Below are positions 33,683 through 44,700 of a stretch of 64,000 bases of DNA, one piece after another (position 1 is the first letter of the stretch; each line of letters opens with the position of its first letter). Source of the stretch: Salsipaludibacter albus. Its GTDB lineage: Bacteria; Actinomycetota; Nitriliruptoria; Nitriliruptorales; Nitriliruptoraceae. The position numbers and the translations under genes were made by a program. The DNA is taken from the NCBI RefSeq assembly GCF_019798055.1, contig NZ_JAHOPH010000014.1:1-64000 (forward strand). The letters run 5' to 3'. The notes under the pieces were generated by a model. It did no database searches. It was given only the letters and a program-made list of their open reading frames with translations, and was not told the DNA's origin.

Positions 33683-33933
33683 GGCCGAGGCCCGGCGTGG
33701 TGGCGGAAGGGTTCGAGCTCGCCCTGTCGCCAAGGCCCAGGCTCGCGCAGGTTGTCGAGGTCGTGCGTGCCGCCAGCATGCCGGATGTGATCGAGTTCCA
33801 TAGGCACATTGAGCGTAGGGTGCAAGGGCGGCTGACCTTGCTGGTGTGACGCATCGCGTCGGAGCCCAGCGGGTCGGCCCTCACGGGTCACCCAGGGGGC
33901 TCCGACGGGCCGTCCGGCGTGATGCCGAGCCAC
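33679..33933 (-). pseudogene. Orphan toxin C-terminus, HNH-like
   Basis: The last ~50 codons read SHQQGQPPLHPTLNVPMELD, HIRHAGGTHDLDNLREPGPW, ending FRHHAGPRP. The H...ELDHI...DNL spacing is that of HNH-type nuclease toxins in which LDHI carries the catalytic Asp-His. The frame begins in the end of the 241-residue gene and has no start or RHS partner of its own. It ends in an ATGA overlap with its presumed immunity gene. Confidence 0.55.
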
Positions 33934-34613
33934 GCTTGAGCCTCGCGCAACGTCATGACGCGACCGTCTGGTGCGAGTGGCACCTGGCTCTCCGTAAGGA
34001 TGGCCTCGGGACCGTAGGCCTCGGGGTTGAAGACATCGACGCCGAGCGCCTGGCAGTACCGTTCGAGCATCTCTGAGGTGAACCGGTCATGGATTCGACT
34101 GGCCCGGTAGGCCTCTGGCTGTTCGAAGCGCTGCTGCGTGCCCGTGGCATCGAACCGCCACCGGGTGCCATCGAACGCAACCGAGATGGTCCTGACGTAG
34201 TTCAGGAACTCCGTCGGAAGGGGGCCGAACAGTTCGAACTGCACCGGGCCTCGCAGGTCCGACCCATCGTGGTCGGCTGTGTAGGGCCCGGCTCGGACTG
34301 CCAGTCCTTGGCAGCCCAGTCGTCGGCTGAGCACGCCAATCGCACTTACAGCGTCAGTGCCGCGTAGGCCGTTGTCGAAGTATGCCGTCCACTCGCCGAC
34401 GTCGATGAGGAGTTCGCGCGGTCGGGAACCACCAGTCAGCGGCTCCAGAAGATGGAGGACACCCGGGAATCCTCGTCGTCGACTCACCTCGACCTTCGGG
34501 TACAGGTCACGTCGCCATTGCGCCAACGCCGCGGTCGCTTCGTCGAGTGGCCTCTCGACGAACCCGATGGACGATGTCGTCGGAGCGAACTGTTGGCCCA
34601 ACAGCGTGCGCAT
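33888..34613 (-). CDS. Probable immunity protein (241 aa)
   Basis: A 241-residue soluble protein of unnamed family, distinctive for VGEWTAYFDNGLRGTDAVSA, VQFELFGPLPTEFLNYVRTI, WRFDATGTQQRFEQPEAYRA and DRFTSEMLERYCQALGVDVF. It is one of the largest single genes of the array and is free of interruptions, so it is probably functional. ATG 34613 lies three bases after the stop of a tail reading LFANDPAGIIRLFTVD. Immunity is inferred from position only. Confidence 0.65.
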   Translation of the reverse strand: MRTLLGQQFAPTTSSIGFVERPLDEATAALAQWRRDLYPKVEVSRRRGFPGVLHLLEPLTGGSRPRELLIDVGEWTAYFDNGLRGTDAVSAIGVLSRRLGCQGLAVRAGPYTADHDGSDLRGPVQFELFGPLPTEFLNYVRTISVAFDGTRWRFDATGTQQRFEQPEAYRASRIHDRFTSEMLERYCQALGVDVFNPEAYGPEAILTESQVPLAPDGRVMTLREAQAWLGITPDGPSEPPG

Positions 34614-34615
34614 GG

Positions 34616-34700
34616 TCAATCGACGGTGAAGAGTCGGATGATGCCGGCGGGGTCATTCGCGAACAGGCGCTGACCATGAGCAGGGCCACGTGCCGACAGG
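34616..34700 (-). pseudogene. Orphan toxin tail upstream of the 241-aa gene
   Basis: About 25 codons reading AHGQRLFANDPAGIIRLFTV and stop, then two bases to the next ATG. The pattern matches other severed toxin ends here, but the piece is too short to classify. Confidence 0.35.
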
Positions 34701-34704
34701 GACC

Positions 34705-35035
34705 CCACTGGTTGACCCACCTGCAGCCTCGCAGCACGACGAGTGGCGTGGGTCGGATCAGGTGGCGGCTGCCAGCGCATCACGTAGGGCTTTCCCCAAG
34801 ACGGTTGGATCACTGACCACCCTTGATAGATCGACGAGGTGTTCGAAGCCGGAGCCGGGACTGCGATTGTGCATCGGCGTCAGCGTGATCGTGTCGCCGA
34901 CGGCATGGATGCTCACGCCGCGGGTGCCTCCCGTGCTGAACTCGCCACGGCTGCGCACGCCTGCCGCTCGCAGGAGTGCTTCGCCTCGCTTGGCGTCGCG
35001 GGCAGGGGTTGTGACCTCAGACCCAGACCGGGCCA
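34705..35035. repeat. Long direct repeat, copy 2
   Basis: Nearly identical to 23940-24275 in the same orientation, about 10.8 kb away. With the second shared block (35092-35226 against 24608-24750), the two copies bracket most of the orphan cassette array. Confidence 0.85.
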
Positions 35036-35224
35036 AATTTCGAAGCGATACGGGCCCGCCTGGCGAGCGAACAGTTGTTCACTGGCGCCGTCCTCGGGCA
35101 GCGCGATGCCGATCACGAAGTCGGATCGACCCCGCCATGCGGGCTCCTGGTGAGTCACTTCGCGAGTTCGGTTCATTCGAGGGGCCCCGGTGGTGGACGC
35201 TCGGGCATGGTAGAGATCGCTCAT
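34758..35224 (-). pseudogene. Chimera of a DUF4265 start and a 144-aa immunity protein end
   Basis: Starts at ATG 35224 as a DUF4265-like immunity protein (MNRTREVTHQEPAWRGRSDF, ALPEDGASEQLFARQAGPYR), then changes abruptly near 35040 into DNA that matches codons ~52-144 of the intact gene at 23998-24432 but in another frame. The frame stops at 34913; the 144-aa frame remains open to 34758 from an internal GTG. It lies 12 bases after the SUKH gene of the intact toxin. It is a fusion of two broken genes. Confidence 0.75.
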
Positions 35225-35236
35225 CGGAGTCGCCGG

Positions 35237-35737
35237 TTATGCCAATCCAGGTCCGTCCGACCCGTGGGCCCCGAAGACCTCCTCGACGGCGTCGAGCAGG
35301 AAGGCACCAAAGTCAGGGGCGACGGACGTGAGCAGGCCATCGGCGTCCGAGACACCCGGCACCCAGAGCACGACCGGACACTCGCCGTCCTCGGTCCGGT
35401 GGCGGGTGTCCAGGACGTAGTACTCACCGAGGCCCGTCTCGCCGATGATCACCAGGCCCTCGGCCAGGTCGAACTTCCAGCGCTCGTCCAGGGTCAGCCA
35501 GACGCCGTTGGGGACCGAGGCGGAGGTGAAGTTGTCCGTCGTGACGCCATAGAACTCGCGCCCTCCGACACTGCCGGCCCCGAGTTCCAGGACGAACCGC
35601 CGATACGTCGGGGGGAAGGCAACGTCCAATGCCTGTTCCGCGGATGCGACCAGCGCGGGGTCGCGCGGACCGATGAATCGAGCGCGATCGGACCCGGCGA
35701 TGGCCTGGAGGGCATCGTCGAGGTGGCTCATAGGCAT
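35237..35737 (-). CDS. SMI1/KNR4 (SUKH) immunity protein of the intact RHS toxin
   Basis: 166 residues with the canonical SUKH layout: ARFIGPRDPALVASAEQALD, VAFPPTYRRFVLELGAGSVG, REFYGVTTDNF, then YYVLDTRHRTEDGECPVVLW and FGAFLLDAVEEVFG. It starts seven bases after the stop of the giant toxin gene (alternative ATG at 35731), so both are on one transcript. SUKH proteins neutralise nuclease toxins, and their pairing with LHH nuclease domains is well known, so this is confidently the cognate immunity protein, acting in the cytoplasm. Confidence 0.9.
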   Translation of the reverse strand: MPMSHLDDALQAIAGSDRARFIGPRDPALVASAEQALDVAFPPTYRRFVLELGAGSVGGREFYGVTTDNFTSASVPNGVWLTLDERWKFDLAEGLVIIGETGLGEYYVLDTRHRTEDGECPVVLWVPGVSDADGLLTSVAPDFGAFLLDAVEEVFGAHGSDGPGLA

Positions 35738-35744
35738 GGCAGGC

Positions 35745-38700
35745 TCACAAGAAGTCCTTCGCGCGCCACTGCCAGTAGTCCGATCGCCAGCGATTGAACG
35801 CCGCACGGTCGATCCCCGACGGAATCGTGTTGGGGTTGATGTGGAGGATCCGCGAGTACTGCTGGTGCATCGTCGCCGTGATCTCGGCGATCGGTCCGTC
35901 CTGGGTCTGGAGCATATGGTGCAGGTTGACCGAGCGGCCATCCGGGCCGATCGGCGCCAGACCGTCCTGCATCCGTTGGAGATTGGTGCGCCCGAGGTCA
36001 TCCACGAAGCTCGGGTCTATCAGGTCCGTCCGCTGGTACACCCGGTGGGCTCCGAAGTCATTCCGCGACCACAGTGGCGACCGCGCGAAGTCGTCGGCCG
36101 CGCCTGTACCGGTGCTGGGCGTGCTCGTGCTGCGCGAGACCCCCAGGCGGCGCGCGAGTGCTGGGATGATTGCGTCAAGGATCCCGCCGGCCGCGGCACC
36201 GATGAGACCTTCGAGCAATGCTGCACCCCAGTCGACGCCGCCGCCGGCGACGCCCTGGCGGGTAGCGGAATCGGTGAAGCCGCCGACACCGCCGCCGATG
36301 AGGCCGGCGGCCCACATCGGCAGGCCGAGCGCGGCAGCAAGGGCCCAGGCGGCACCGCCGAGCGCGCCGCCGACCAGCCCGCCGAAGCCCCACGAGGCCA
36401 GGCAGGTCCAGTCGCTGGGGGAGTCACAGGCGAACGCGCCGATCCCGAGCCCGAACGCGCCACCGAGGATTCCGCCGACCAGCGCCGAGCGGCCGATCAG
36501 CGACGCGTACTCCACCAGTGCGACGCCGCCGGTTGGGTCGGTCCACGACGTCGGGTTCGAGCCGACGTAGCCGTACAGGTTGTAGCCGGCCGATCCCGGT
36601 GCGCCGGGCTGGACCGGGTCCTGGGACAGCCAGCGGCCCATCCCGGGGTCCATCGACCGCAGCGGAGCGGCGACCAGCCCGGTCGGGTCCTGGAGGTGTC
36701 CGGTGAACCCGAAAGGCGACGCGGTGCCGGTGGCAGCCTGCACGCCGAACGGATCGAAGGTGGCCGTGCCCGCCAACGCACCGGACGGGTCCGTGACCCC
36801 GGTGATCGAGCCGAGGTGGTCGGCCTGCAACCACCCGGCCTCACCACCGACCTCCTGCGCCAGCGGGCCGGCCGGGCCGTGGGCGAAGGCGTCCCCGCCG
36901 GCAGCGAGCAGGCTGCCGGTGGTCCGGTCGAGTAGTTGGGGTTGCCCGTCGACCTCGACCCGCAGGCCGTCACCCGCGTAGTCGTAGGTTCCGGTGCCTT
37001 CGTCGGTCGCGGAGGATGCGAGCCGGCCGGCCCAGTCCCACGTGTAGGTGTCGTCGCCGACCGAGGTGACGTTGCCGGCCGCGTCGTGGGTCACCGCCTC
37101 GCCGCCGACCGAGGTCAGCAGCCCGGTGTCGGGATCGATGTCGGAGCCGGTGATGACCCCGTCGACTGTCTGGGACGTGCGGTTGGACGCGGCGTCGTAG
37201 GTCCACGCGTAGTCGCCGTCCGGTGTGGTCGCCGCGACCAGGCGGTTGAGGTCGTCCAGTTCGTAGCTCGACGTCCCGTCCGGCCCGTCCAGGGCGGTGA
37301 CGTTGCCGGCGACGTCACGGGTGACGTCCCAGGCCCGGGTGGTGCCGTCGGCCAGGGCGTGCCCGACCGTGTCCAGCCGCCCGGCGGCGTCGTATGTCCA
37401 GGTCGAGTCGACCCCGTTGGGGCGCTCGAGGCTGGCCAGCCGGCCGTCGCCGTCGAACCCGACGTCCACCACGCCCAGTCCCTCGACATCGATCGTGTCC
37501 GGCGCACCGGCGTCGTCGTGGGTGATCACCTGGTCCAGCGCGGTCGGAGAGGTCAACGACGTCCGCCGCCCGGCCAGGTCGTAGCCGTACGCGACCGTCC
37601 CGGCCGCGTCGGTCACGCCGGTCAGCCGGCCCCGGGTGTCGCGCTGGTAGGTGGTGGTGCCGACCGGGTCGACCATGCCGGTGAGCAGCCCGGTCGTGTC
37701 GTAGTCGTAACCGTGGTGCTCACCGGCCACGTCGACCGAGGTCAGGCGGTCGGCGTCGTCCCAGCCGTAGGTGACCTCGATCCCGCGCGCGTCGGTGGAG
37801 GTCTCGACACGGCCGGACGCGTCGCGGACCCAGGTGGTCGTGCCGGCGCCCGGCAGCGTCGCGGTCTCGAGGTCGCCCACGTCGTCGTAGGTGAAGGTCC
37901 GTTCCACGCCGATCGGGTCGGTGATCGAGGTCACGTCGCCTACCGCGTCGTAGTCGTAGGTGACGACCCCGTCGCGGTGGTCGGTGATGGTCTCGAGCCG
38001 GCCCACGTCGTCGTAGCCGTATCGGGTGAGGTGGTCGAGCTGGTCGAGGAACTCCACGACCCGGCCGGCGTCGTCGTTGACGTAGGTCGTCGACCCGACG
38101 TTGTCGGCGGTGCCGACCAGGAAGCCGGCGTCGTCGTAGGTCCACGACTGGAACGCACCGGACGGTGCCTCGGACCGGGTCACCCGGTCCAGGGCGTCCC
38201 ACTCGGTGGTGAACCGGCGCCCGGCACCGTCGACCACGGCGACGGTCCGTCCCGCCGCGTCGTACTCATAGCTGGTGGTCACGCCGGTCGGGTCGGTGAC
38301 CGACTTCAGCCAGCCCATCTCGTAGTAGTCCATCGTCGAGACGGCGTCGGGCCCGTCCGGGTCCAGCGCGGTGACGCTGGTGACCCGCCCGGCCCGGTCG
38401 TGGCCGTACTCGGTGACACGGTCCTCGGGGTCCACAACCCGGGTGACCCGGCCGGCGCCGTCACGCGTGAAGCGCACCTCGCCGTCGTCTGGGCCGACGA
38501 TCCGCTCGACTCGGCGGTACGGGTCGTAGATCCACTCGGTGAGACCGCCGGTCGGGGTCTCGACCGAGGTGATCGCGCCCACGGCGTCGTAGGCGATCCG
38601 GGTGATGCCCTCGCGCGGGTCGGTGATGACCGTCGGCCGTCCGGCGTGGTCAGTCTCGAACTTCGTGGTGTGGTTGTTGGCGTCGGTGGCGGTCTCGAGG

Positions 38701-41700
38701 TTGCCCTCGGCGTCGTAGGTCCACGCGGTGGTGCCGTCGGCATCGGTCATCGACGTGCGCCTGCCACGGGCGTCGTAGCCGTAGGTGATCCACCGGTCGG
38801 TGGCGTCGGTGAAGCGTTCGAGGTTGCCGTCGGCGTCGTAGGTGTACTCGACCCGCTGGCCGGGGTTCGGACCCTCGATCGCCGCGAGCAACCCGAACCG
38901 CGGGTGGAACTCGAACGTGCGCACCGCGCCGGTGGCGTCCTTGATCCACTCGGGCCGCCCGGAATCGTCGTAGGACGCCTCCCAGGTCCGGCCCAGCGGG
39001 TCCGTCCGCTTGGTGACCAGGCCCCGTTCGTACTCGAACAGGGTCTCGTAGGTCCGCTCGTCGCCCGTCTCGACCAGGCGCTCGACGTTGCCGTCCTCGT
39101 CGTACAGCGTCGTCACCACGCGACCGGTGGCGGTCGTGACCGTCTCGGCGCGTCCGTCCACGTCGCTTGCGATCTCGGTCGGGTTGCCCTCGGCGTCCAA
39201 CACCCGGGTCAAGCGACCGTCGACGTACTCCAGGGTCCCGAGCCGGGCCTCGTCGTCGCCCAGCACCTCGACCAGCCGGTGGTCTTCGTAGCGGTAGCCG
39301 GTGGACACGCCGGCGTGGTCGACCACCTCGACCAGGTCGCCGGCGGTGTCGTAGCGGTAGGTGACGTCCTGGTCACCCGGGCCGTCGACGGTCGTGATCC
39401 GGCCCTGTGCGTCCCGGACGAACGCCACGGACGTGCCGGACGTCGAGGTGATCCCGTCCTCGTCGATTGTGACTGTGTCGCCCAGCCGGTCGCGCATGCT
39501 GACGAGCCCGGTGCGGGTGCCCAGCAGGTACTCGGTGCCGAACTGGTCGGTCAGGCGGAACTGGCGCGGGTTGTAGATCCCGTCGATCCCGAACAGGCCC
39601 GAGAGCAGGTCGCCGTTGCTGAAGTACAGCGAGTTGTTGACCGCGGCCAGCTTCGAGGTGGCCCCGGGCCGGGCCGTGAACTGCGCTGTGGTCAGGCCCG
39701 GGAAGAACGTCGAGCCCTTCGCCGGGGTGAGGTCGAACTGCTCGACTCGGCCGTCGGGCCAGGTCACGGTCACGACGTGCGGGGTGTCGGACGTGAAGCA
39801 CAGCGGCACGAAGACCAGCCCGGTGCCACAGCCCTGCATGGTCCAGCCACCTTGGCCCAGCGGTCCGTTCGTGGACACCTCGAAGTCGGCGACGTCCAGC
39901 GACCATCCGACTCCGAAGTCCCCGGTCGAGCGGTCGAAGCTGTCGTAGGTGCGCCGGACCTGCACAGGCAGGCCGGCGACCCCGACGTCGAGGTCGAGGT
40001 AGGTGGTGACGAACCGGCCGGGCTTGAAGTCGCCGTCGACGGCGACGTGGGCCTGCACCATGCTGATCGCGCCCGCCGACGTGGTGGCGGTCACCTCGAC
40101 CACCCACGAGCCGTTCGCGAGCCGGGTCGGGTCCAGCGTCGCGGCCACGTCGGGTCCGTCGCCTGCGGCCAGCTCGATCGCGGCGGCGTCGCCAGCGCGG
40201 CGTGCGGTCACGACCCACGAGACGGTCTCGCCGTCAGGTGCGGAGAGCGTGGTTGCGAAGTCGAGCGGCATCGTCACCGTCGTGCCGTCGGCCACCGAGA
40301 GGGGCTCGATCGTGGCAGGTGGCTCCTCCGGGTTGCCGCCACCGGTGCCACCGCCGCCGGTGCCACCTCCCCCGCCGCCGCCGGGTGCGCCGTGGACGAA
40401 CAGGACGGTCGCGTCCCCGAACGGGTCGAACGTGGCCGGGTCGTCGGACGCGACGTCGGCGTGGTTGGTCGCCGTGACCGTCGCCTGGGCGGACACCTGC
40501 TGGACCGCTTCCGGCACGTCGACCGTGACCTTGAAGGCAATCGCGGCACGGGCCTCGGGGGCGAGGTCGCCCAGGTCGACGACGACCGCGTCCGTGGTGG
40601 TGCTCACGGTGCCGGTGTCGGTGGTCGCGGAGCCGGCGACCAGCGTCGTCCCGGCAGGGATCGGCACGGTCGCGACTGCACCGGTGACGGCCTGCGAGCC
40701 CAGGGACGCGACCTCGAGGTCGTAGCGGATCGTGTCGCCACCGCTCAGCGTCATCGAGGTGTCGGCGTCGATCGCCAACTCACCTGCGAGGTAGGCCACC
40801 AGCACGGGGGTGGGCACGACCACGGCCGTGGTCGTGGCGTTGGCCGAACCGGGCCGGTCCGGGTCGTCGCTGACCGCGTCCTCGACGCCCGGCGCCGAGG
40901 CCGTCGCGACCGTGGTCAGCCCGGTCAGGCCGGTCGGGAAGGGGTCGTCGACCAGCACGGCGAAGGTGATCGTGGTCGACGCACCAGCGGCCAGGGTGCC
41001 GACCGGGACGGTCAGGATCCCGTCGGCGAACGTGCCCACGCTGGCGGACCCGGTGACGGCGGTCGCGCCGGTCGGGACCGGCACGGTGACGACGACGTCG
41101 TCCAGCGCCGTGCCGCCGCTGTTGGTGACCGCCATCGTGTAGGTCAGCGTGTCGCCGGGGGAGACCCGGCCGTCGCCACCCACGTCGGTCGTCAGCGCGT
41201 CGGCCAGCGACACGGCCAGCGCACCGGGGGCGCGGACGTTGACGGGCGCGTTCGACCCCAGCGGGCCGTAGGTCGTGCCGGCCGCGTCGGTCCAGGTCAC
41301 GGCCGCGCGCACGTCGGCGCTCTGGGGCGAGGTCGGGCTGGTCCAGGTCGCGGTGGACGAGAACCGTTCCCCGACGGCCAGCGTGGTCGGCACGGACGGG
41401 TCCAACGTCAGCACCTCGCCGTCCGCGTCGACGTCCACGTCGACGTCCAGCGCTCCACGGGTGCCCACCTCGGCGAGGTCGACGTCCCAGTCGCCGGCGT
41501 CACCGGCGATCAGCCGGTCGGGACCGGCGGTGTCCACGGTCACGATCGGCAGGTGCACCGTCGCGGTCGACAGGTCGACGGGTGCGACCAGTTGGCCGAC
41601 GGCGCCGGTGCCGGTGGCGAACGCGGCGGTGGCCAGGGTCGAGCCGTCCAGGGCCAGCAGCCGGGCGAGGTACCCGGCGTCGTCCTCGTCAACGCTGCGT

Positions 41701-44700
41701 GGGGCGGGGGCCGGGGCGGACCAGGTCCGCTCTATCGTGACGACGTCGCCGGGGGCGAGGCTGGCCAGGGCCGGCTCGTCGTCGGCGTCCAACAGGACCG
41801 GCCCGTCGATCGGCGACAGCAGGGTCACGACCGGGGCGGTGACGTCGCCGCCGGCGGCCCGGATCGCCGGGAGCAGGTCAGTGCCGTAGGTGTACAGGCG
41901 TCGTGCCTGCACGCCCTCGGGCTGCAGCCCGAACACGACCCGGGTGCGCAGCCCGGAGGTCACGTCCGGGTCGAGCAGGTCCTCGACGGCCGGGGCGTCC
42001 AGCGCCACGACGGCCTGCGCGCCCCAGGTCGCCCAGGCACCGGGCTCGACGGTCGTGCCGAGGGGTCCGTCCGGTCCGAACGTGGTCCCCGGACGCGCAT
42101 TGGCCTCCAGCGTGAGGTCGACCGTGCCGTCGGCCGACGACGCGATCGGCTCCCACCCACCGGTGGCCACGGATTGCCGCTCGACCAGCAGGTCGAAGCC
42201 GGCGACCGTCGCGGTGACCTCGTCGACGTTCTCGAAGCCGACCAGGCCAGGCACGACCAGCTGGCCGCCGTCGTGTGACACCGTCACCGACGTGGACAGT
42301 TCCTGGCCGGGCACGAGCTCCCCGGTGGTGCCGTCGACGTCGACGGTGACGTCGGGTACGAACAGCGGGCCGACGGACGTGTCGTCGGGCGTGGAGCAGT
42401 CCGCACCGGTCAGGGCAAGCTCGGATCCGGTGATGGTGACCCGGTCGCCGACCACCGCACAGTGGAAGCGGTTGTCGGAGCTGGCCAGGGACACCTCGCC
42501 GTCGGGGGCGAAGATCGTCCCGAGCATCTTGGAGCCCTGGGAGTTGAGCTCGATCGCCCGGTCGGCGGACGAGCCGGACAGGAACAGCAGGCCGTCCCAG
42601 TACGGCTCGAAGACGGGTCGCGAGCCGGCGATCGAGATCGTGCCGGTGGCGACCAGCGTCACGGCGCCGCCCAGCGCGCTTCCGTTGAGCTGGACGTCGC
42701 AGTCGACCCAGTGGACGCCGGGCTCGAGCACCTCGTTGACGACGTGCCAGGTGCCTCCCGCGCACGACCCGCTGTCATCGTGCCAGGCGTCGCCGACGGC
42801 GGCGGCCACCGGGCCGTCCGGGGCGAAGTCGGCCAGCTCGTGGTCCAGCGGGTGCTGGCTGGCCTCCACGACGGCCGTCTCGGCCGGCATCTGGGTCTGG
42901 CCGCCGACCTTCAGCGAGCCGACGTACTCGACGGTGTCGAAGGTCTTGAGCCGACCGACGATGTTGACGTCGTCGTTGCTGTGGACCAGGCCGTGGACCG
43001 TCCCGGCGCCACCGCTCCAGTCCAGGGCGTTGCCGGCCGTCTCGGAGTTCGCCCACAGCGCGACCGGCTCGGAGACACCCAGCTCGGTCAGCGACGCGGC
43101 GACCGTGCCGCCGTCGTCGTCGACCAGCGCGACCTCGACGGTGTAGGTGCCGGCGTCGGCATAGACGTGGGAGCCGAACACGGCGCCCCAGCCGGAACCT
43201 TGCGGGGCGACCTGCGCCGCCGTGGACGTGCCGTCGCCCCAGTCGATCGAGGCGGTGTGGGTGTCCAGCCAGCCCTGGTCGAGGAACGAGCCCGACACGA
43301 CCGTGACGCCGCCCGCGACCGAGCGGCCCGAGTCCACCTCGATGGTCGGGTCGACATTGGAGACGGTCACGCGCACCCGGTCGGTGTCGGACCGCCCGGC
43401 ACCGTCGGTGACCGCGACCTCGAAGGTGTAGGTGCCGTCGTCGGGGGCGACGAACGACGGGGTGGCCGTGTTCGCCCCGGCGAGGAAGATCGGCGGACCG
43501 GAGGCGTCGACCTGGGTCCAGGTGTGGGTCAGCTCGCCGCTGATCGTGGTCAGGGACGAGCACGTCGTGACGGTGTCGGCGCCGCCGGCGTCGGTGCCCG
43601 TCACGGAGACGCACAGCTCGTGGGTGCCCGCGGCCAGCCCCGGCGGCAGGGCGATGGACAGGTCGACGCCCCCCGGCCCGGTGACCGGCAGGCCGAGTTC
43701 GCCGGACAGGTCGACCGGGTCGCCGCCGTCGATCGTGTAGCTGACCGCGGTGATGCGCGAGGCGATGGCGTCGGGCAGCACGTCGGGCAGGTCCTCGACC
43801 GTCGCGACGTGGGTGCAGGTGCCGCCGGTCAGGTCGGCCAGTTCCTGCAGGGTGCGACCGGACGGACCAGACGAGCACGAGTTGGCCGAGCCCACCCCGA
43901 AGGACTGGAACGTCACCGGTGGGTCGCAGGGCAGGACTGAGGCGAACGACGAACCGGTCGTGGCCTCGCCGTCCGACATCAGCACGGTGACGAGGTTGGG
44001 GGTGTCGGCCGTCGCCAGCAGGTCGCACGCGCGCACGACGCCGGAGGTGGTGTTGGTGCCACCGCCGTCACGCAGGCGCCGCGCCCCCTCGACGACGTCC
44101 AGGATTCCGTCGCCATCGACGTCGGCATCCGGCGGCACGAGGTAGGCCACCGATCCGGTGGGGTCGAGGTCGACCTGGCTGGACCCGCTGCTGAACGACA
44201 CCAGCCCGACGCGGTCGACGGTGCCAGCCGAGAGCACGTCGGCGTGCAGGGCCTCCAGCGCGGCGATCTCGCAGTCGAGGATGGTGTTGGAGCCACCGTG
44301 GCCGTTCGGGTTGCCGCCACAGCCACCGCCGCCGCCGGTGCTGCCGGACACGTCCAGGACGTAGACCAGCGTGGTGGCCTCGACGGGTGGGCCCTCGCCG
44401 ATGCCGGCACGGCCGGCCGCGACCAGCCCCGTCTCGTCGGGGTCGAGGCCAGCCAGGTCGACCTGCAGGGAGGTGCCGCCGGGCAGCGACAAACCAGCGT
44501 CGGACGGGGCGAGGTCGGTGGTGATGCCGGCACGGGACGCGGTGGAGTCCAGCGTCACCGTGGAGCCCTCGTCGACCTCCTGGTCGTCGCCAGCGTCGGC
44601 GTTGGGCTGCAGCGATCCGGTGGCCGTCACCTCGACCGTGTCGGTGTCGGTCGCCGTGCCGTCGCTGACGGTCAGCTCGATCGTGGCGGTGCCAGGTCCC

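Noticed and set aside
36936-42278. 1780-codon open frame on the plus strand
   Set aside because: It is antisense to the RHS toxin, whose domains read continuously; the long frame is a by-product of GC-rich third positions and has no recognisable protein content.
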